Made by a program: the position numbers and the translations under genes. The notes beneath the pieces were generated by a model that was not told the DNA's origin, searched no databases, and saw nothing but the letters and a program-made list of their open reading frames with translations. Shown piece by piece: positions 44,347 to 54,100 of a stretch of DNA of 55,122 nucleotides. Origin of the DNA: Sphingobacterium sp. (GTDB lineage Bacteria; Bacteroidota; Bacteroidia; Sphingobacteriales; Sphingobacteriaceae); contig JAITLV010000200.1 of NCBI GenBank assembly GCA_031277685.1, forward strand, positions 1-55,122. Reading direction: 5' to 3'. Every line of letters begins with the position of its first letter. Positions within the stretch are counted from its first letter, which is position 1.

Positions 44347-44949
44347 TCAATAAGATGTTTTGTAGGCATCGAGTTTCTCATTCATACCCGCCAGTAGCTT
44401 TCTTATCTTACGGATACTTATCGGATCAAAATCGCTATATTTTTTGCGGAGGCTCTCGTAAGAAAGCTGTCCTTGATTGACCGTCCGAAAGGAATCACAG
44501 ATAAAGCCAAACATGCTCTTCAGCGAAACCTGCTCCAGAAGGTCCATATCTCTAAATAAACGAAGCAAAAGCAGCAGTTCGCGTGCAGGGATGTTCAATG
44601 TACAAACTTCCCGTCTACGTTCCAGCTGGATCTGGGTCTTTTTGATCCAAACACTGTAAAAGGCAATCTGATCGGCCATCCAGATCCGTTTTGCCTCCTC
44701 ACTCAGTGATACGGTGACCAATTTGGACCGCAATTCCGTCCGTGCCCGAAGCAATGCAGACTGACTGTCGGCAAATTCATGCAGCAGACCGCAAAGATCA
44801 ATACATTTACGTTCAAATTCCATCAGTTCCTGCATACGGCTTTCTCCAGCTGTCCCCTGCCCTTCGAGCATCAACCAATCCATCATAAGCACATGAAAGG
44901 CCGTCTGTATATTGCCATTAAAACCTTCATTCAATTTATTACCGTTCAT
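44347..44949 (-). CDS. RteC-like protein of unknown function
   Basis: 200 aa, mostly helical. The C-terminal part (about 125-200: LLLRLFRDMDLLE, SLKSMFGFICDSFRTVNQGQLSYESLRKKYSDFDPISIRKIRKLL) resembles the C-terminal portion of RteC-type and related mobile-element proteins, which are linked to conjugative-transposon control. The N-terminal half is unassigned. Its start overlaps the LytTR regulator gene by 11 bp, so it belongs to that operon and may be its effector. Confidence 0.55.
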   Translation of the reverse strand: MNGNKLNEGFNGNIQTAFHVLMMDWLMLEGQGTAGESRMQELMEFERKCIDLCGLLHEFADSQSALLRARTELRSKLVTVSLSEEAKRIWMADQIAFYSVWIKKTQIQLERRREVCTLNIPARELLLLLRLFRDMDLLEQVSLKSMFGFICDSFRTVNQGQLSYESLRKKYSDFDPISIRKIRKLLAGMNEKLDAYKTSY

Positions 44950-45700
44950 TTTTAAACATACTTTTTACTTTACTGATATAGGTACGGCCCACCTGCTGCT
45001 CCGTGCGGCCCACAATCCCCCGCAATTCCAATAGAACTCCACTTTTCAGACTTAGAATATTACGTTTTGACAAGATACAGTCGCGGTGTACCTGAATAAA
45101 AAACGCCGGCGGCAAGGCTCTGTTTAACTGGCTCATGGTCATATTGAGCACGATTCTTTTATTGCCCGCATATAGGACCACCTGTTCGCTGTCACTTTTA
45201 GGGATAAACATATCCATTTCCTCAAAGCAGAGTTTCATCCTATTTTCCTTACCGGGCAGAATCAGGTAAAATTCGTCGGTCAGCTTTGGGACATATTGCC
45301 CGGCATCACCATCACTCGCCCTTGTTTTCAGGTCAAGCATTTCAAACACCCGGTTTACCGCCCGGTCAAACTGCTCCTGATGATAAGGCTTTTCCAGATA
45401 ATAGCGTATACTGCTATATGCATAGAGTCTGGGGCCATAATTATCGTAAGCCGAACAGCAGATGATGTCAAGCTGGCCATCCAGCTGTTTTATCAGATCA
45501 AGCCCGTGTAGCTTATCCATTTGCATATCCACAAATAGCAGGTCGGCCCCATATTCCGCGACCTTCTGCACCACCACGGTGGGATCAGTGCCCCACCAGA
45601 CCAGATGCAGATCACTCCGCTCATTGATCCGTTCCAATAGAGCCTTCAGCCCCGACCGTTCATCGTCCACCGCGATACATTTCAAGATTCTTTTTTCCAT
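44939..45700 (-). CDS. LytTR-family response regulator
   Basis: 253 aa. A receiver domain (about 1-125) with D12-D13, phospho-acceptor D58 in LLFVDMQM, switch S83 (CCSAYD) and K104 (EKPYH), and a LytTR DNA-binding domain (about 150-250; ...VVLYAGNKRIVLNMTMSQLNRAL...FFIQVHRDCILSKRNILSLKSG). LytTR proteins bind promoter repeats and often control exported or peptide-related genes. Its start codon shares one base with the kinase stop (45700). Confidence 0.92.
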   Translation of the reverse strand: MEKRILKCIAVDDERSGLKALLERINERSDLHLVWWGTDPTVVVQKVAEYGADLLFVDMQMDKLHGLDLIKQLDGQLDIICCSAYDNYGPRLYAYSSIRYYLEKPYHQEQFDRAVNRVFEMLDLKTRASDGDAGQYVPKLTDEFYLILPGKENRMKLCFEEMDMFIPKSDSEQVVLYAGNKRIVLNMTMSQLNRALPPAFFIQVHRDCILSKRNILSLKSGVLLELRGIVGRTEQQVGRTYISKVKSMFKNER

Positions 45701-46752
45701 TAATTCTGATAAATAATCAATTTCACCATAAAATGGTCTCCATCCAGCCCATAGTCAAATATGTGCTTTTCAGGAAACAGTATCGCCAGACGTTTGGCAC
45801 AGTTACACAAGCCCTGTCCTGTAGCCGGCTTGGTAATAGCAGCTCCGTCCACCGCATTCCGGCAGTAAAATTCCAGCCGGTCATCCAGCAGGAATAATTC
45901 CACCCGAATAGGATCATCAACCCTATTTTTTACACCATATTTAAAAGCGTTCTCCAGCAGGACAAGTAGTATCGTCGGTGGGATCTTCTGTCCCCAGGAC
46001 TCTCCATGTATCTTATAGTCTACCTGGCAGTCGCTCAAACGATGGACCCGCAGTTTCAGAAACCAATCGACAGCCTCCATCTCCCTGTCCACCAGCACAA
46101 CCGTATTGCCCATCGTAACCTGCCGCATACAATAGCGCAACAGATCCGACAGGCACTGCATTTGACCGGCTGCTCCGGGAGCTATCGTTTTGCACTCTTC
46201 CTTGATGTCATGGAGCACATTGAATGTCAGATGTGGAAAGATCTGTTCCATCAGCTGCTGCAGTTGCAGGTCCTTGGCCTCGAGCTCCAGCTGCAATCGC
46301 TGTTCACTTTCCCGGCGGTAATCTGCAGCTGATTTTTTATAAAATACCTGTAAGACCAATGCGGTCACAAACAGCATCATACTCAGAATTTTATTGGCAA
46401 GTTCCCAATACAGCCTTTCCTTTTCGGCAAGACGTTCGCTATCAATAACATATAGTCCCCACATCGGCAATAGATCCAGCGCTATCCAGTTGATCAATTC
46501 GACCAATAACCATACGATGCCTATAAAAAGCATTATTTTGGTCCAGGAAAGTGATTTCAGATAAAACCGGTACATCATCCACATGGCCAGATTAAAAAAT
46601 ACGATCAGGCATGTCAGCTTCAGTAATGTCAATAAATAGGGTACTTCGCCATCTCCCAGGTGATAATTGATCAGCAGCGAAAGCACAAAATAAATTGGCC
46701 AAATCCGTATCTGAACATACAGGCTCTCGCGGGTAAATAATATTGAGTTCAT
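45700..46752 (-). CDS. LytS/AgrC-type sensor histidine kinase
   Basis: 350 aa. About four membrane segments in residues 1-140 (about 18-34, 40-62, 72-94, 120-138), a coiled linker, then a His_kinase domain with phospho-His H174 in QIFPHLTFNVLHDI (the usual PHFLFN appears as PHLTFN) and an ATPase part with LLVLLENAFKYGVKN and TGQGLCNCAKRLAILF. It probably senses a membrane or peptide signal. It overlaps the LytTR gene by one base; a 15-bp palindrome lies 33 bp upstream of its start. Confidence 0.9.
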   Translation of the reverse strand: MNSILFTRESLYVQIRIWPIYFVLSLLINYHLGDGEVPYLLTLLKLTCLIVFFNLAMWMMYRFYLKSLSWTKIMLFIGIVWLLVELINWIALDLLPMWGLYVIDSERLAEKERLYWELANKILSMMLFVTALVLQVFYKKSAADYRRESEQRLQLELEAKDLQLQQLMEQIFPHLTFNVLHDIKEECKTIAPGAAGQMQCLSDLLRYCMRQVTMGNTVVLVDREMEAVDWFLKLRVHRLSDCQVDYKIHGESWGQKIPPTILLVLLENAFKYGVKNRVDDPIRVELFLLDDRLEFYCRNAVDGAAITKPATGQGLCNCAKRLAILFPEKHIFDYGLDGDHFMVKLIIYQN

Positions 46753-46784
46753 AATTTTAAGTTATGCTACAATATATTAAAACC

Positions 46785-46799
46785 TATCGAGATTCGATA
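46785..46799. promoter_or_regulatory. Palindrome upstream of the sensor kinase
   Basis: TATCGA-GAT-TCGATA is a perfect 6-3-6 inverted repeat 33 bp before the kinase ATG and 22 bp after the acyltransferase-like stop. It is a plausible operator (a LytTR or Crp-family protein could be the binder, neither shown) or a small hairpin. Confidence 0.35.
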
Positions 46800-46820
46800 A
46801 AATAAATTAACCAAAAAACA

Positions 46821-47879
46821 CTATCGGTACCACTCCTCAAACAACCGCTCATATTCATTGTGTTCGAGTGCATACAGCTGATAACTTCCTTTATCCATCA
46901 GAAAATAATACTTTTCTGAACCCTGGTTCTGCCTGATCAACGCATACTGTTTCAGATTGATCTGTTGCTGTACCGCTTTACTCGGTATATCGACGTAAAT
47001 CAGATCCGATTGGGGATTCAGAAAACGGTCTACCTGCGTCCAGATCGTCCATTGCTGCGGCGCATGCATCAGAAATGTCGCTAGTAGTCCAAATAATTTT
47101 CCAGTACTCATCTGCACAAATTCAGCCTTGGCCATCTGCCTATGCGGTCTGATCGCGTCCTGCTGCAATAGAACCACCTCTTCCTCTTTCCGGAGAGCCA
47201 GTACAGGGTATAAGGGACATTGCAGCTGATACCCCAGTGTCGCTGCACCTGCGGGTACCCAGATCCGTTGCCCCAGAAAAGGAATCTCGACGAGATTTTT
47301 ATCATGAGGAGGTCTGATGCCACTCAATCCATCCACATAAATCACAAGGAGATAACCAGCCCCTACGAGTGAATAGATCCGGCGCAGGGCGGTCTTTTCA
47401 TCCGCATTGAGTAGGCAGAAACGCCCCTCGGCCTCGCCCTCCCGCAGCTGTTCGATCAGATTGGGATACCGCTGCTCCCATGTACTTACCACATCAGCCG
47501 CCACCAGTAATGCAAACCTCAATCCGTCGCGCAGCAGCAGGTAATTGAGCAGTTGATATGCCCCAAAATGAAAGGTACAGACAATTCCCGGATCCTGGGA
47601 CAACCTGAGCCGCAGCTCCTCCCAGCCCCTTATGGGAATGGGAAAGGGCTCAGCCATAAACTGTGCATCCAGTGCGTTAAAGCCCAGCTGTTCCTGGTAC
47701 TGCCTATACATGGTACAATGCATATCCCAGTCCAGCATGGGCATAAAATGTTTGAGGTTGGCACTGAAATAAGAATAGGAATTGATCTGAGCTGTTGAAA
47801 TCTGTTCCATTTCCTGTGCCACAATCTCCCTGATTGCCGCTTTTTTTAGCTGATAACGTTGTTCCACATCTTGTTTCAT
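46821..47879 (-). CDS. LpxL-like acyltransferase homologue with extra C-terminal domain
   Basis: 352 aa. The first 280 residues follow the lysophospholipid/lipid A acyltransferase pattern: VCTFHFGAYQLLNYLLLRDG with H104, then VIYVDGLSGIRPPHDK, IPFLGQRIWVPAGAATLGYQLQCPLYPVLALRK. The acid normally found five residues after the His is Gln109, so activity may be altered. Residues about 285-352 (QYALIRQNQGSEKYYFLMDKGSYQLYALEHNEY) form an additional small domain that loosely resembles PqqD/RRE-type peptide-binding domains. It directly follows the 55-aa peptide gene, suggesting a peptide-acylating role (inference). Confidence 0.7.
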   Translation of the reverse strand: MKQDVEQRYQLKKAAIREIVAQEMEQISTAQINSYSYFSANLKHFMPMLDWDMHCTMYRQYQEQLGFNALDAQFMAEPFPIPIRGWEELRLRLSQDPGIVCTFHFGAYQLLNYLLLRDGLRFALLVAADVVSTWEQRYPNLIEQLREGEAEGRFCLLNADEKTALRRIYSLVGAGYLLVIYVDGLSGIRPPHDKNLVEIPFLGQRIWVPAGAATLGYQLQCPLYPVLALRKEEEVVLLQQDAIRPHRQMAKAEFVQMSTGKLFGLLATFLMHAPQQWTIWTQVDRFLNPQSDLIYVDIPSKAVQQQINLKQYALIRQNQGSEKYYFLMDKGSYQLYALEHNEYERLFEEWYR

Positions 47880-47954
47880 ACTTATCCTATTGTTTATACC
47901 TCAACATTTTACATCCAGCGCAAAAGTTTATTTGAACGGTTGATCAGGATCTGT

Positions 47955-48122
47955 TCAAAACATATCCAGACCGGGTAAAACAATATCGCAGATATCGCCT
48001 TTCAGAATACCGGCAGCCATGACACCGAGGCCCAGCTTTACTGTTGCCACATCCTGTGACAATTTTCTTTTGACAAGTTCCTCCCATGCTGGAGATGTTT
48101 CTGTGTTTAATTCTTCTTGCAT
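47955..48122 (-). CDS. 55-aa precursor-like peptide
   Basis: ATG at 48120-48122, TGA at 47955-47957, found in a frame other than the longer overlapping ORF. The N-terminal 35 residues are charged and leader-like (MQEELNTETSPAWEELVKRK, then LSQDVATVKLGLGVMAAG); the C-terminal 18 are hydrophobic with one Cys and two Pro/Gly turns (ILKGDICDIVLPGLDMF). This looks like a leader-core peptide. It lies 75 bp upstream of the LpxL-like gene on the same strand, and an A-rich leader precedes it. No family recognised. Confidence 0.6.
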   Translation of the reverse strand: MQEELNTETSPAWEELVKRKLSQDVATVKLGLGVMAAGILKGDICDIVLPGLDMF

Positions 48123-48474
48123 TTTCTTTTAGGTTTAATGAATAAAAAATTCTGGAGCATGCCCCCATTTGTCAGACTCACATTACGAACATAAGCATGA
48201 TTGGGACAAATGCAGTAAAATAAAAAACTACGACGCTCTCCGCGGGGTGAATGGTAAATTTTACCCAAAAAAGTCACCCTTGTCCCGATTTTTTATCGTG
48301 TAAACATCCTACAATAGGCTCCCGCCGATATGACAAGCAAATTGCTGTCACCCCTGTCACTTGTTCAAAAACCAAAAGATCATTTTATTAGCTGGCTTTG
48401 TCGGCAGTGCAATACCTGTCGCGCGATACCAAGAAAAATCAGAAGAACCTATCAATACATACACCCCTAATGGA
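48123..48474. other. Divergent control region with several symmetric elements
   Basis: 352 bp between the minus-strand peptide gene and the plus-strand Crp-like gene. It holds a near-palindrome GGTAAATTTTACC (48253-48265), a direct repeat GTCACCCTTGTC (48273-48284) and GTCACCCCTGTC (48347-48358) at 74-bp spacing, and GGGACAA (48203-48209) opposite TTGTCCC (about 48280-48286). A TTG-initiated extension of the Crp-like ORF runs through 48361-48474 but is rejected as coding. Confidence 0.4.
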
Positions 48475-49068
48475 ATGAAAAGAATGTTTACCTACTTTGA
48501 AAAGTATCGTACGTTGGATAATGAGCCCAGGGAACTCCTGCAACGCTTTGGCAGAATACGCCAGTACAGAAAGGGCGATTTTTTTAAGCAGGAAGATGAA
48601 CCCATTGAGAAATGGTGTTTTGTCCTGGAGGGGCTTGTGTCCAAGGAACATACCAATTCGGCCGGGCAGCCTGTTATCGAGCGGATCTGCGAGCCCGGAG
48701 CCTATTTTACGGGAACCAAGCATGCTTTTTCCAAGTCGAATGAGCCCGTTGCGATACATTTCCTTCAACATACAACACTCTTTGAGATCCGGAATCAATA
48801 CTTTCAGGACATGGTCGAAACATTTCCATGTCTAAAATCCATATACCATATCCTTACCCAGCACAAGCTAAACCATGCATTGCGTCATCAGCATACCATC
48901 CATGCGCTGCGGACAGAAGAGCGGCTCCATGACCTATACTTCTATCGCCCGCAATTGATCAAGCTATTGACTGTGGATCAGAAAAAAGCATTTCTTGGCA
49001 TTACAAATAATAGAGAATATTACAAGGCCAAGCGCTATATGGAACAAAATCTAAAAAAAAGTGAATAG
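48475..49068 (+). CDS. Crp/Fnr-family regulator with divergent DNA-binding end
   Basis: 197 aa from the ATG at 48475; the frame is open to a TTG at 48361, but the domain begins at FTYFEKYRTLDNEPRELLQ. The cyclic-nucleotide-binding fold (about 10-115) shows YRKGDFFKQEDEPIEKWCFVLEGLV and ICEPGAYFTGTKHAF. The C-terminal part (about 130-197) is helical and carries a weak HTH-like stretch (KAFLGITNNREYYKAKR) without the canonical recognition helix. Such proteins in Bacteroidota often control export or stress genes. Divergent from the peptide gene. Confidence 0.75.
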   Translation: MKRMFTYFEKYRTLDNEPRELLQRFGRIRQYRKGDFFKQEDEPIEKWCFVLEGLVSKEHTNSAGQPVIERICEPGAYFTGTKHAFSKSNEPVAIHFLQHTTLFEIRNQYFQDMVETFPCLKSIYHILTQHKLNHALRHQHTIHALRTEERLHDLYFYRPQLIKLLTVDQKKAFLGITNNREYYKAKRYMEQNLKKSE

Positions 49069-49251
49069 TTGTATCAATGGCACAAGTTTAGGAAAAAGGC
49101 CTTACCTAAGTTTGTAATAGCAACAATTAACGCGCTCGACTAGCTTCCAGGAAGCTGGCCGGTCATTATACAGGATCCCTCAAATGCATACATGAGGTAA
49201 AACAGGATGCAAATAAAACATAGAAAAAAATAACATTTTAAAACAAAAATC

Positions 49252-49647
49252 ATGAAAACATTAAAATCAAGAGTCATTGCTGGTGTTTCGGCATTAGCAT
49301 TGGTAGCAGGAAGCTTTTTCATCGTCGATGCGATGGAAAACAACGCAGTTCCAAAATCAACTACAAAAATCGATGAGCTTCAGGAATGGCATTTCAAAGG
49401 AGCCACCGACCCAAAAGACAATGATATTACCGATCCACTTCAATACGAGCAAGGTGCCAGCACGAGCTGTAATGCTATTAAACAAACAGCCTGCAATATC
49501 AATGCTCCCGAAAGTTCCACTAATCCAGGTCAGCCCGACCTTACCGCTATGGTGGGAACTACGGGCCGAACAGTAGCGGAACGCGTTCAGGACGCCATTG
49601 ACGCACAGGCGTTCAACGAAACGGTAGATTCATTTCGATCAAATTAA
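49252..49647 (+). CDS. Small exported two-cysteine protein (DUF6520-like)
   Basis: 131 aa. A signal peptide or N-terminal anchor (about 1-29, VIAGVSALALVAGSFFIVDA), then QEWHFKGATDPKDNDITDPLQYEQG, a Cys pair (STSCNAIKQTACNIN, about residues 74-82) and a Thr/Ala-rich tail. The WHFKG...DP..Y..G...C......C order fits DUF6520-type small exported proteins known in Bacteroidota. It is followed by a strong terminator and faces the TlpA-SusC-SusD operon; a link with disulfide chemistry through TlpA is possible. An A-rich leader precedes the ATG. Confidence 0.7.
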   Translation: MKTLKSRVIAGVSALALVAGSFFIVDAMENNAVPKSTTKIDELQEWHFKGATDPKDNDITDPLQYEQGASTSCNAIKQTACNINAPESSTNPGQPDLTAMVGTTGRTVAERVQDAIDAQAFNETVDSFRSN

Positions 49648-49669
49648 GAATTTATCATGGTCAAAAATT

Positions 49670-49708
49670 ATCAAAGCTTCGCCGAAGGTTTTTCGGCGAA
49701 GCTTTGAT
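49670..49708. terminator. Convergent terminator (17-bp perfect stem)
   Basis: Bases 49670-49686 and 49692-49708 pair perfectly with a 5-base loop. On the minus strand AATTTTTG follows, so it ends the SusD transcript; for the plus-strand two-Cys gene it is a stem without a T-run. It sits between stops at 49647 and 49710. Confidence 0.8.
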
Positions 49709-49709
49709 A

Positions 49710-51122
49710 TTAACGTGAATTCTGCTCCATTCCAGTTACAGCAATCACATCTTGGGGGAATACAAAAGCATTCTTAGGATCATTTGCAGGCATGGTGAAT
49801 GACAGTTCTTGCCCATTTATCTCCAATTTGCGAACAATATCCTTCGCAAAACGAGGATCCCTATTGAGCCTCTTGATATCGGTCCATCGGATTCCCCTGA
49901 ACAGCAGTTCCTTCCTTCGTTCACCAAGTATATAAGCCAAAACATTATCTTGAGAGACTACGTCGTGGGGAAAACGATAACTGGTTCTATATCTTTTGTC
50001 CAACAGCGTTTTCATGGTTAGCTTTGCAGCTTCCAATTGATTCAGCCTGGCCTGGCATTCCGCCTTGATCAGATAGAGTTCATCGACCGCCAGCCCCGAA
50101 AAGAAACTACCATTGTACCAACCCGCATAATTGCCCTTAAATGAAATCGTGCCATCGGTCTTTACAAGAAAAAAAAGCACTTTCCGGGCATCATCATCAC
50201 CATAGCTTCGATACAATACCTTATCCACATTAGCCTTGGCGGGATCCAAAACATTAAACAATGAAGTACAATAGGCCGAAAAAATTGTTTCGGGGTTCAT
50301 GATCTCAAAAGGTGTGGTACTATTTTCATTTCTGCTTTTATAGTCCATCAGATCACTTTTTAATTGCAGCGCTGCGGTAGCATGGTCAAGGGCGGCTCCA
50401 TAATCCTCCATTGACAGATTGACACGGGCCAACAGGGCCAGTGCGGCCGCTTTGGATGGTCTTGTCGTAAACTCAAAAGCATCGGGCAGCAATGTGACCG
50501 CTACCTCGAGGTCTTTCACGATCTGCCCATAGGTTTCTCCGAGCGTAGAGCGCACCGACTTTTCTTCAAAATCCGGCAGTAATCTTAAAGGTAGGCCAAG
50601 CTGTGTGTTATTGAAATTTTCATCACCATTTTTATAGGCCATACAATAGACCTGTGCAAGCTGAAAAAACGTATAGGCTCTAAAAAAAAGAGCCTGCCCC
50701 TTGACCGACCGATATTGCGGTCCCTCCTGGTCTTCCAGCTTTTGCAATCTATCCAACACGACATTCGCATAAAAAACTACGGTATACGGATTTTTCCAAA
50801 ATAAATTGATATTCGTTTGTATAAATTGAGGTTCGGCAGCAAAACTATAAGCTTCTTTCTCAAACTCTGTGAACGTATTGTAAACATTGCCAGACACATA
50901 AAAATCATCCGTATTCATTTCTATAAGCCCTGGAGTGGCATCTAGGTTCAATACATTAAAACCATCCATTAAAGCCTGAAGGTCTTTCAGCGAATTTGGG
51001 ACCACCAGACTACTGTCAGCCTTCTCATCCAGAAATTTATTGCAGGAATATAACGCTGTTATTGTCAAAAATAGAGCAGCGCACAATAGTCTATATTTGG
51101 TATATAATCGTATCTTTTTCAT
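49710..51122 (-). CDS. RagB/SusD-family outer-membrane lipoprotein
   Basis: 470 aa from the ATG at 51120-51122 (a further ATG at 51149 would add nine residues). Signal peptide and lipobox LYSC (about Cys27), then SusD features: NKFLDEKADSSLVVP, TPR-like helices with RSVKGQALFFRAYTFFQLAQVYC, the SLVDELYLIKAECQARLNQ-like helix, and a C-terminal ILGERRKELLFRGIRWTDIKRLN. SusD proteins cap the SusC channel and bind substrate on the surface. It is the last gene of the minus-strand operon, 43 bp after susC. Confidence 0.92.
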   Translation of the reverse strand: MKKIRLYTKYRLLCAALFLTITALYSCNKFLDEKADSSLVVPNSLKDLQALMDGFNVLNLDATPGLIEMNTDDFYVSGNVYNTFTEFEKEAYSFAAEPQFIQTNINLFWKNPYTVVFYANVVLDRLQKLEDQEGPQYRSVKGQALFFRAYTFFQLAQVYCMAYKNGDENFNNTQLGLPLRLLPDFEEKSVRSTLGETYGQIVKDLEVAVTLLPDAFEFTTRPSKAAALALLARVNLSMEDYGAALDHATAALQLKSDLMDYKSRNENSTTPFEIMNPETIFSAYCTSLFNVLDPAKANVDKVLYRSYGDDDARKVLFFLVKTDGTISFKGNYAGWYNGSFFSGLAVDELYLIKAECQARLNQLEAAKLTMKTLLDKRYRTSYRFPHDVVSQDNVLAYILGERRKELLFRGIRWTDIKRLNRDPRFAKDIVRKLEINGQELSFTMPANDPKNAFVFPQDVIAVTGMEQNSR

Positions 51123-51165
51123 ATTTTTAGTTTTCAAGTTGCCATTCAAAAAAATGGTTCCATTT

Positions 51166-54100
51166 CTATAAATTTAGCGCAAGCCCCAGCGTATAGATCC
51201 TACTTGGGGGTGTGCTAAAAAAGTCCGGATCAAGTCCTTTCTTATTCGCCCGCCATAGCATACCCACGTTATTTACAGACGCATTTATCTGCATCGGTAA
51301 TTTTCGAAAAGCATAATTAAGCCGGACATCCTGCAGTCTGATAACATCAGCCTTAAGCACATTCGCTTCTGAATATTTGTAAAAACGATCCCGGTTCGCA
51401 TTTCCCGGATAGATCATAGATGGCACAGTGGTCCATTGTTCATCCCCCGGCTGCTGCCATCTATCGTAATAATCAGCATGGCCACCAGCAGCAATGGAGG
51501 CTCCGGCATAGCTCACTGTATTTTTCTTAAAATAATGACCAAATTTATAATTGATGGAAAAAGTGAGCTGGAATCCCTGCCAACCGATCATCCCCCTAAA
51601 AAAACCATAATATTTTGGCAGCGCACTTCCATAATATTTCATATACTGCAGGGAGTCATTCATCATCTTGTTATAATCCTTGGAAATCTCACCTTTATAG
51701 TATCCTTGGGGATCACCGTTCTGTCCATCCAGTCTTGCAAATCGATAGGCAAAAATCGGATAAGTTTCGCGGCTCAACAATGGATTGATGTTCGTTCCGT
51801 TATTTTCAACATACGAAACGGAAGAATATATCGTGCCTTTATAGGACTGAACCACGCTCTTGGCATGCGATAGTCCGACTGTTGTCCGCCATTGTACTGG
51901 ACTTGTCTGCGCTGAGGAAACCTCCAGTTTGGCATCAAAACCACTACCTTTTATCTTTCCGATATTGCGTTGTATATCCAGAAAACCCGTCGTGGGGTCG
52001 ATCTTGTCGGGTGCGATCAGATCGGTCGACCGCTTGTCAAACCATTCAAATGATCCAGACAATCTATTATCCAAAACAGAAAAATCTATACCATTATTAA
52101 ACGTGCGTACCTCCTCCCATTTTAAGTATGGATTTGGCGGAGTATTGACCAGTCCATAACTATAGTTGCTATATTGGGAAGTCCCACTATAACTCATGAC
52201 AGGATCCCTGTTAGCTCCTAATCCGATATTTCCACTCGTACCATAGGTGCTACGGATCCTGAGCATATTGATCCAGTGCAGTTTTTCCATAAAATGCTCT
52301 TTGGATACTGTCCAGGCTCCCCCTATGGACCAGAGCGGGTTCCATCGCTCATTGGCAATGGTCCCAAATTTATTACTCCCATCCTTCCGCAGGGATCCAT
52401 TCCAGCTATATCGGCTTTTGTAACTGTAGCCTGCATTGGCATAGAGGGAAACAAACCGTTGCACCGTCTGGCTGTTACTGCCCTGAAACGGAATATAAGC
52501 ATTGCCATAAAGATTATCATAGGTCGGATAGGCATTGACATAATCAACCTTCTGCACGGTAAGGACATCCGTATCCACACCATAGTTACGATATGAGTTG
52601 CCTGTAGACTTCCGATGGCTCCATTCTGTGCCCAAAAGGATATTGACCCCATGTATATCATTCCAGTTTTTGTCATAATTCAACTGTCCCCGCAGGCGAT
52701 GTCCAATCAGCTCACCGTACGACCGGTTTTCTATCGCACCTCTTGGGAGGATATATTTGACAATACCATTGGTACGTATCTGTGTAAATCGGTTGATCAG
52801 GTCCCGGGCAAAAAAACTAGTTTCCTCATAGACTCCTTGGCTAGTTGACTTTTCATTTTCCAATCCATAGACCAACTGCGCATCGAGTCCTTTAAGAATA
52901 GCATATCGGGCGGTAATATTGGTTGCGAGATGTGCCGAGGTTGATTTCGACCTACTACTATTTTGATCTTCATACGGGTTAAAAGTCCAGTCCAATAGCT
53001 TTCCGCTACCGACATCCTGTACATAATTTTGATTAAGCTGATATGGTATCGTCAATGAATTGCCCTCATCGTCAAAAAGCCGTGTATAGGGATAATAGTT
53101 ATAGTTGCTGATCCCGAGTGATGCGGCCAATGTCTGCTTGGCATAGGAAAAGTCTGCCTGCAACTGAAACCTCTCCGTGATCCTAAAAAGATTATTCTGA
53201 CGTAAGGTTATCCGGTTGCTTTCCTTCAATATTTCATTGGCGATATTCCTATCCCAGCCCACAGAAAGGCTATGATCGGCATGTCTTGTGCCACCGCTTA
53301 TACGGAGATAATGCTGTTGTAGAGAACCCTTGCGGTAAAAACGTTCCCTGTCTTTCCGGTAATCATACTTTCGCATCATGTCTATCTGGCTCATTGCCGC
53401 CCCTTTCTCTAATTCGCCGGTTCGTACTTTTTGGAGCAGGTCCACTACCGGTGAAAGAACATTTTTTCTCAAGGTAAGCGGATTGGTGAAAAGATTATTA
53501 TAATAACCTTTGTCAAAGAGCATGATATCCATATCAATGGCATCGGTGGATTTAACGATAGGATTATAATACAGGTCTTCGGGCTCCTGTAGTGTCCAAT
53601 TTGTAGAAAAATTAACCGCAAATTTGCCCGATGCTTTTTTGGTGGTAATGACGATCACACCATTCCCAGCGCGGGCACCCCAGATGGAAGTCGCTGCGGC
53701 ATCCTTGAGCAGTGTTACAGACTCAACATCGTTTGGGTTAATCTGTTCCAGGGAGCCTTCAAAAGGAAAATTGTCAACAACGATCAAGGGGGAAATATTT
53801 CCAGACGAGAAAGAGTTGATGCCCCGAATATTCAGCTGCGCATTTTTCGTTCTATTGTCGAACTGCAATCCCGTGGCCAAGCCATCCAGTTGCCCCAATA
53901 TTGTGGACGATACCCTTCTTTTTAAGAGATCTCCACTCAACTGTTCAAAAGACCCGGTGGCCCTTTCTTTGGGCAGTTTCTGAAATCCGTCACTATAGAC
54001 AACAGCTTCATCCAGCTGGATGTCAGCTCTTTTAAGTACAACTGTCAGGGGCGCTATATCCGTTAGCAGCAACGTATCGGAGACGTAGCCAACCTTGCTA

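Noticed and set aside
47944..48168. 74-aa minus-strand ORF covering the peptide gene
   Set aside because: Cys/Arg-rich with no domain; the shorter 55-aa frame inside it has leader-like composition, an A-rich leader and a better fit to the downstream gene.
48361..48474. TTG-initiated N-terminal extension of the Crp-like protein
   Set aside because: The extension runs through the repeat-rich control region and is not needed for the domain, which starts just after the ATG at 48475.
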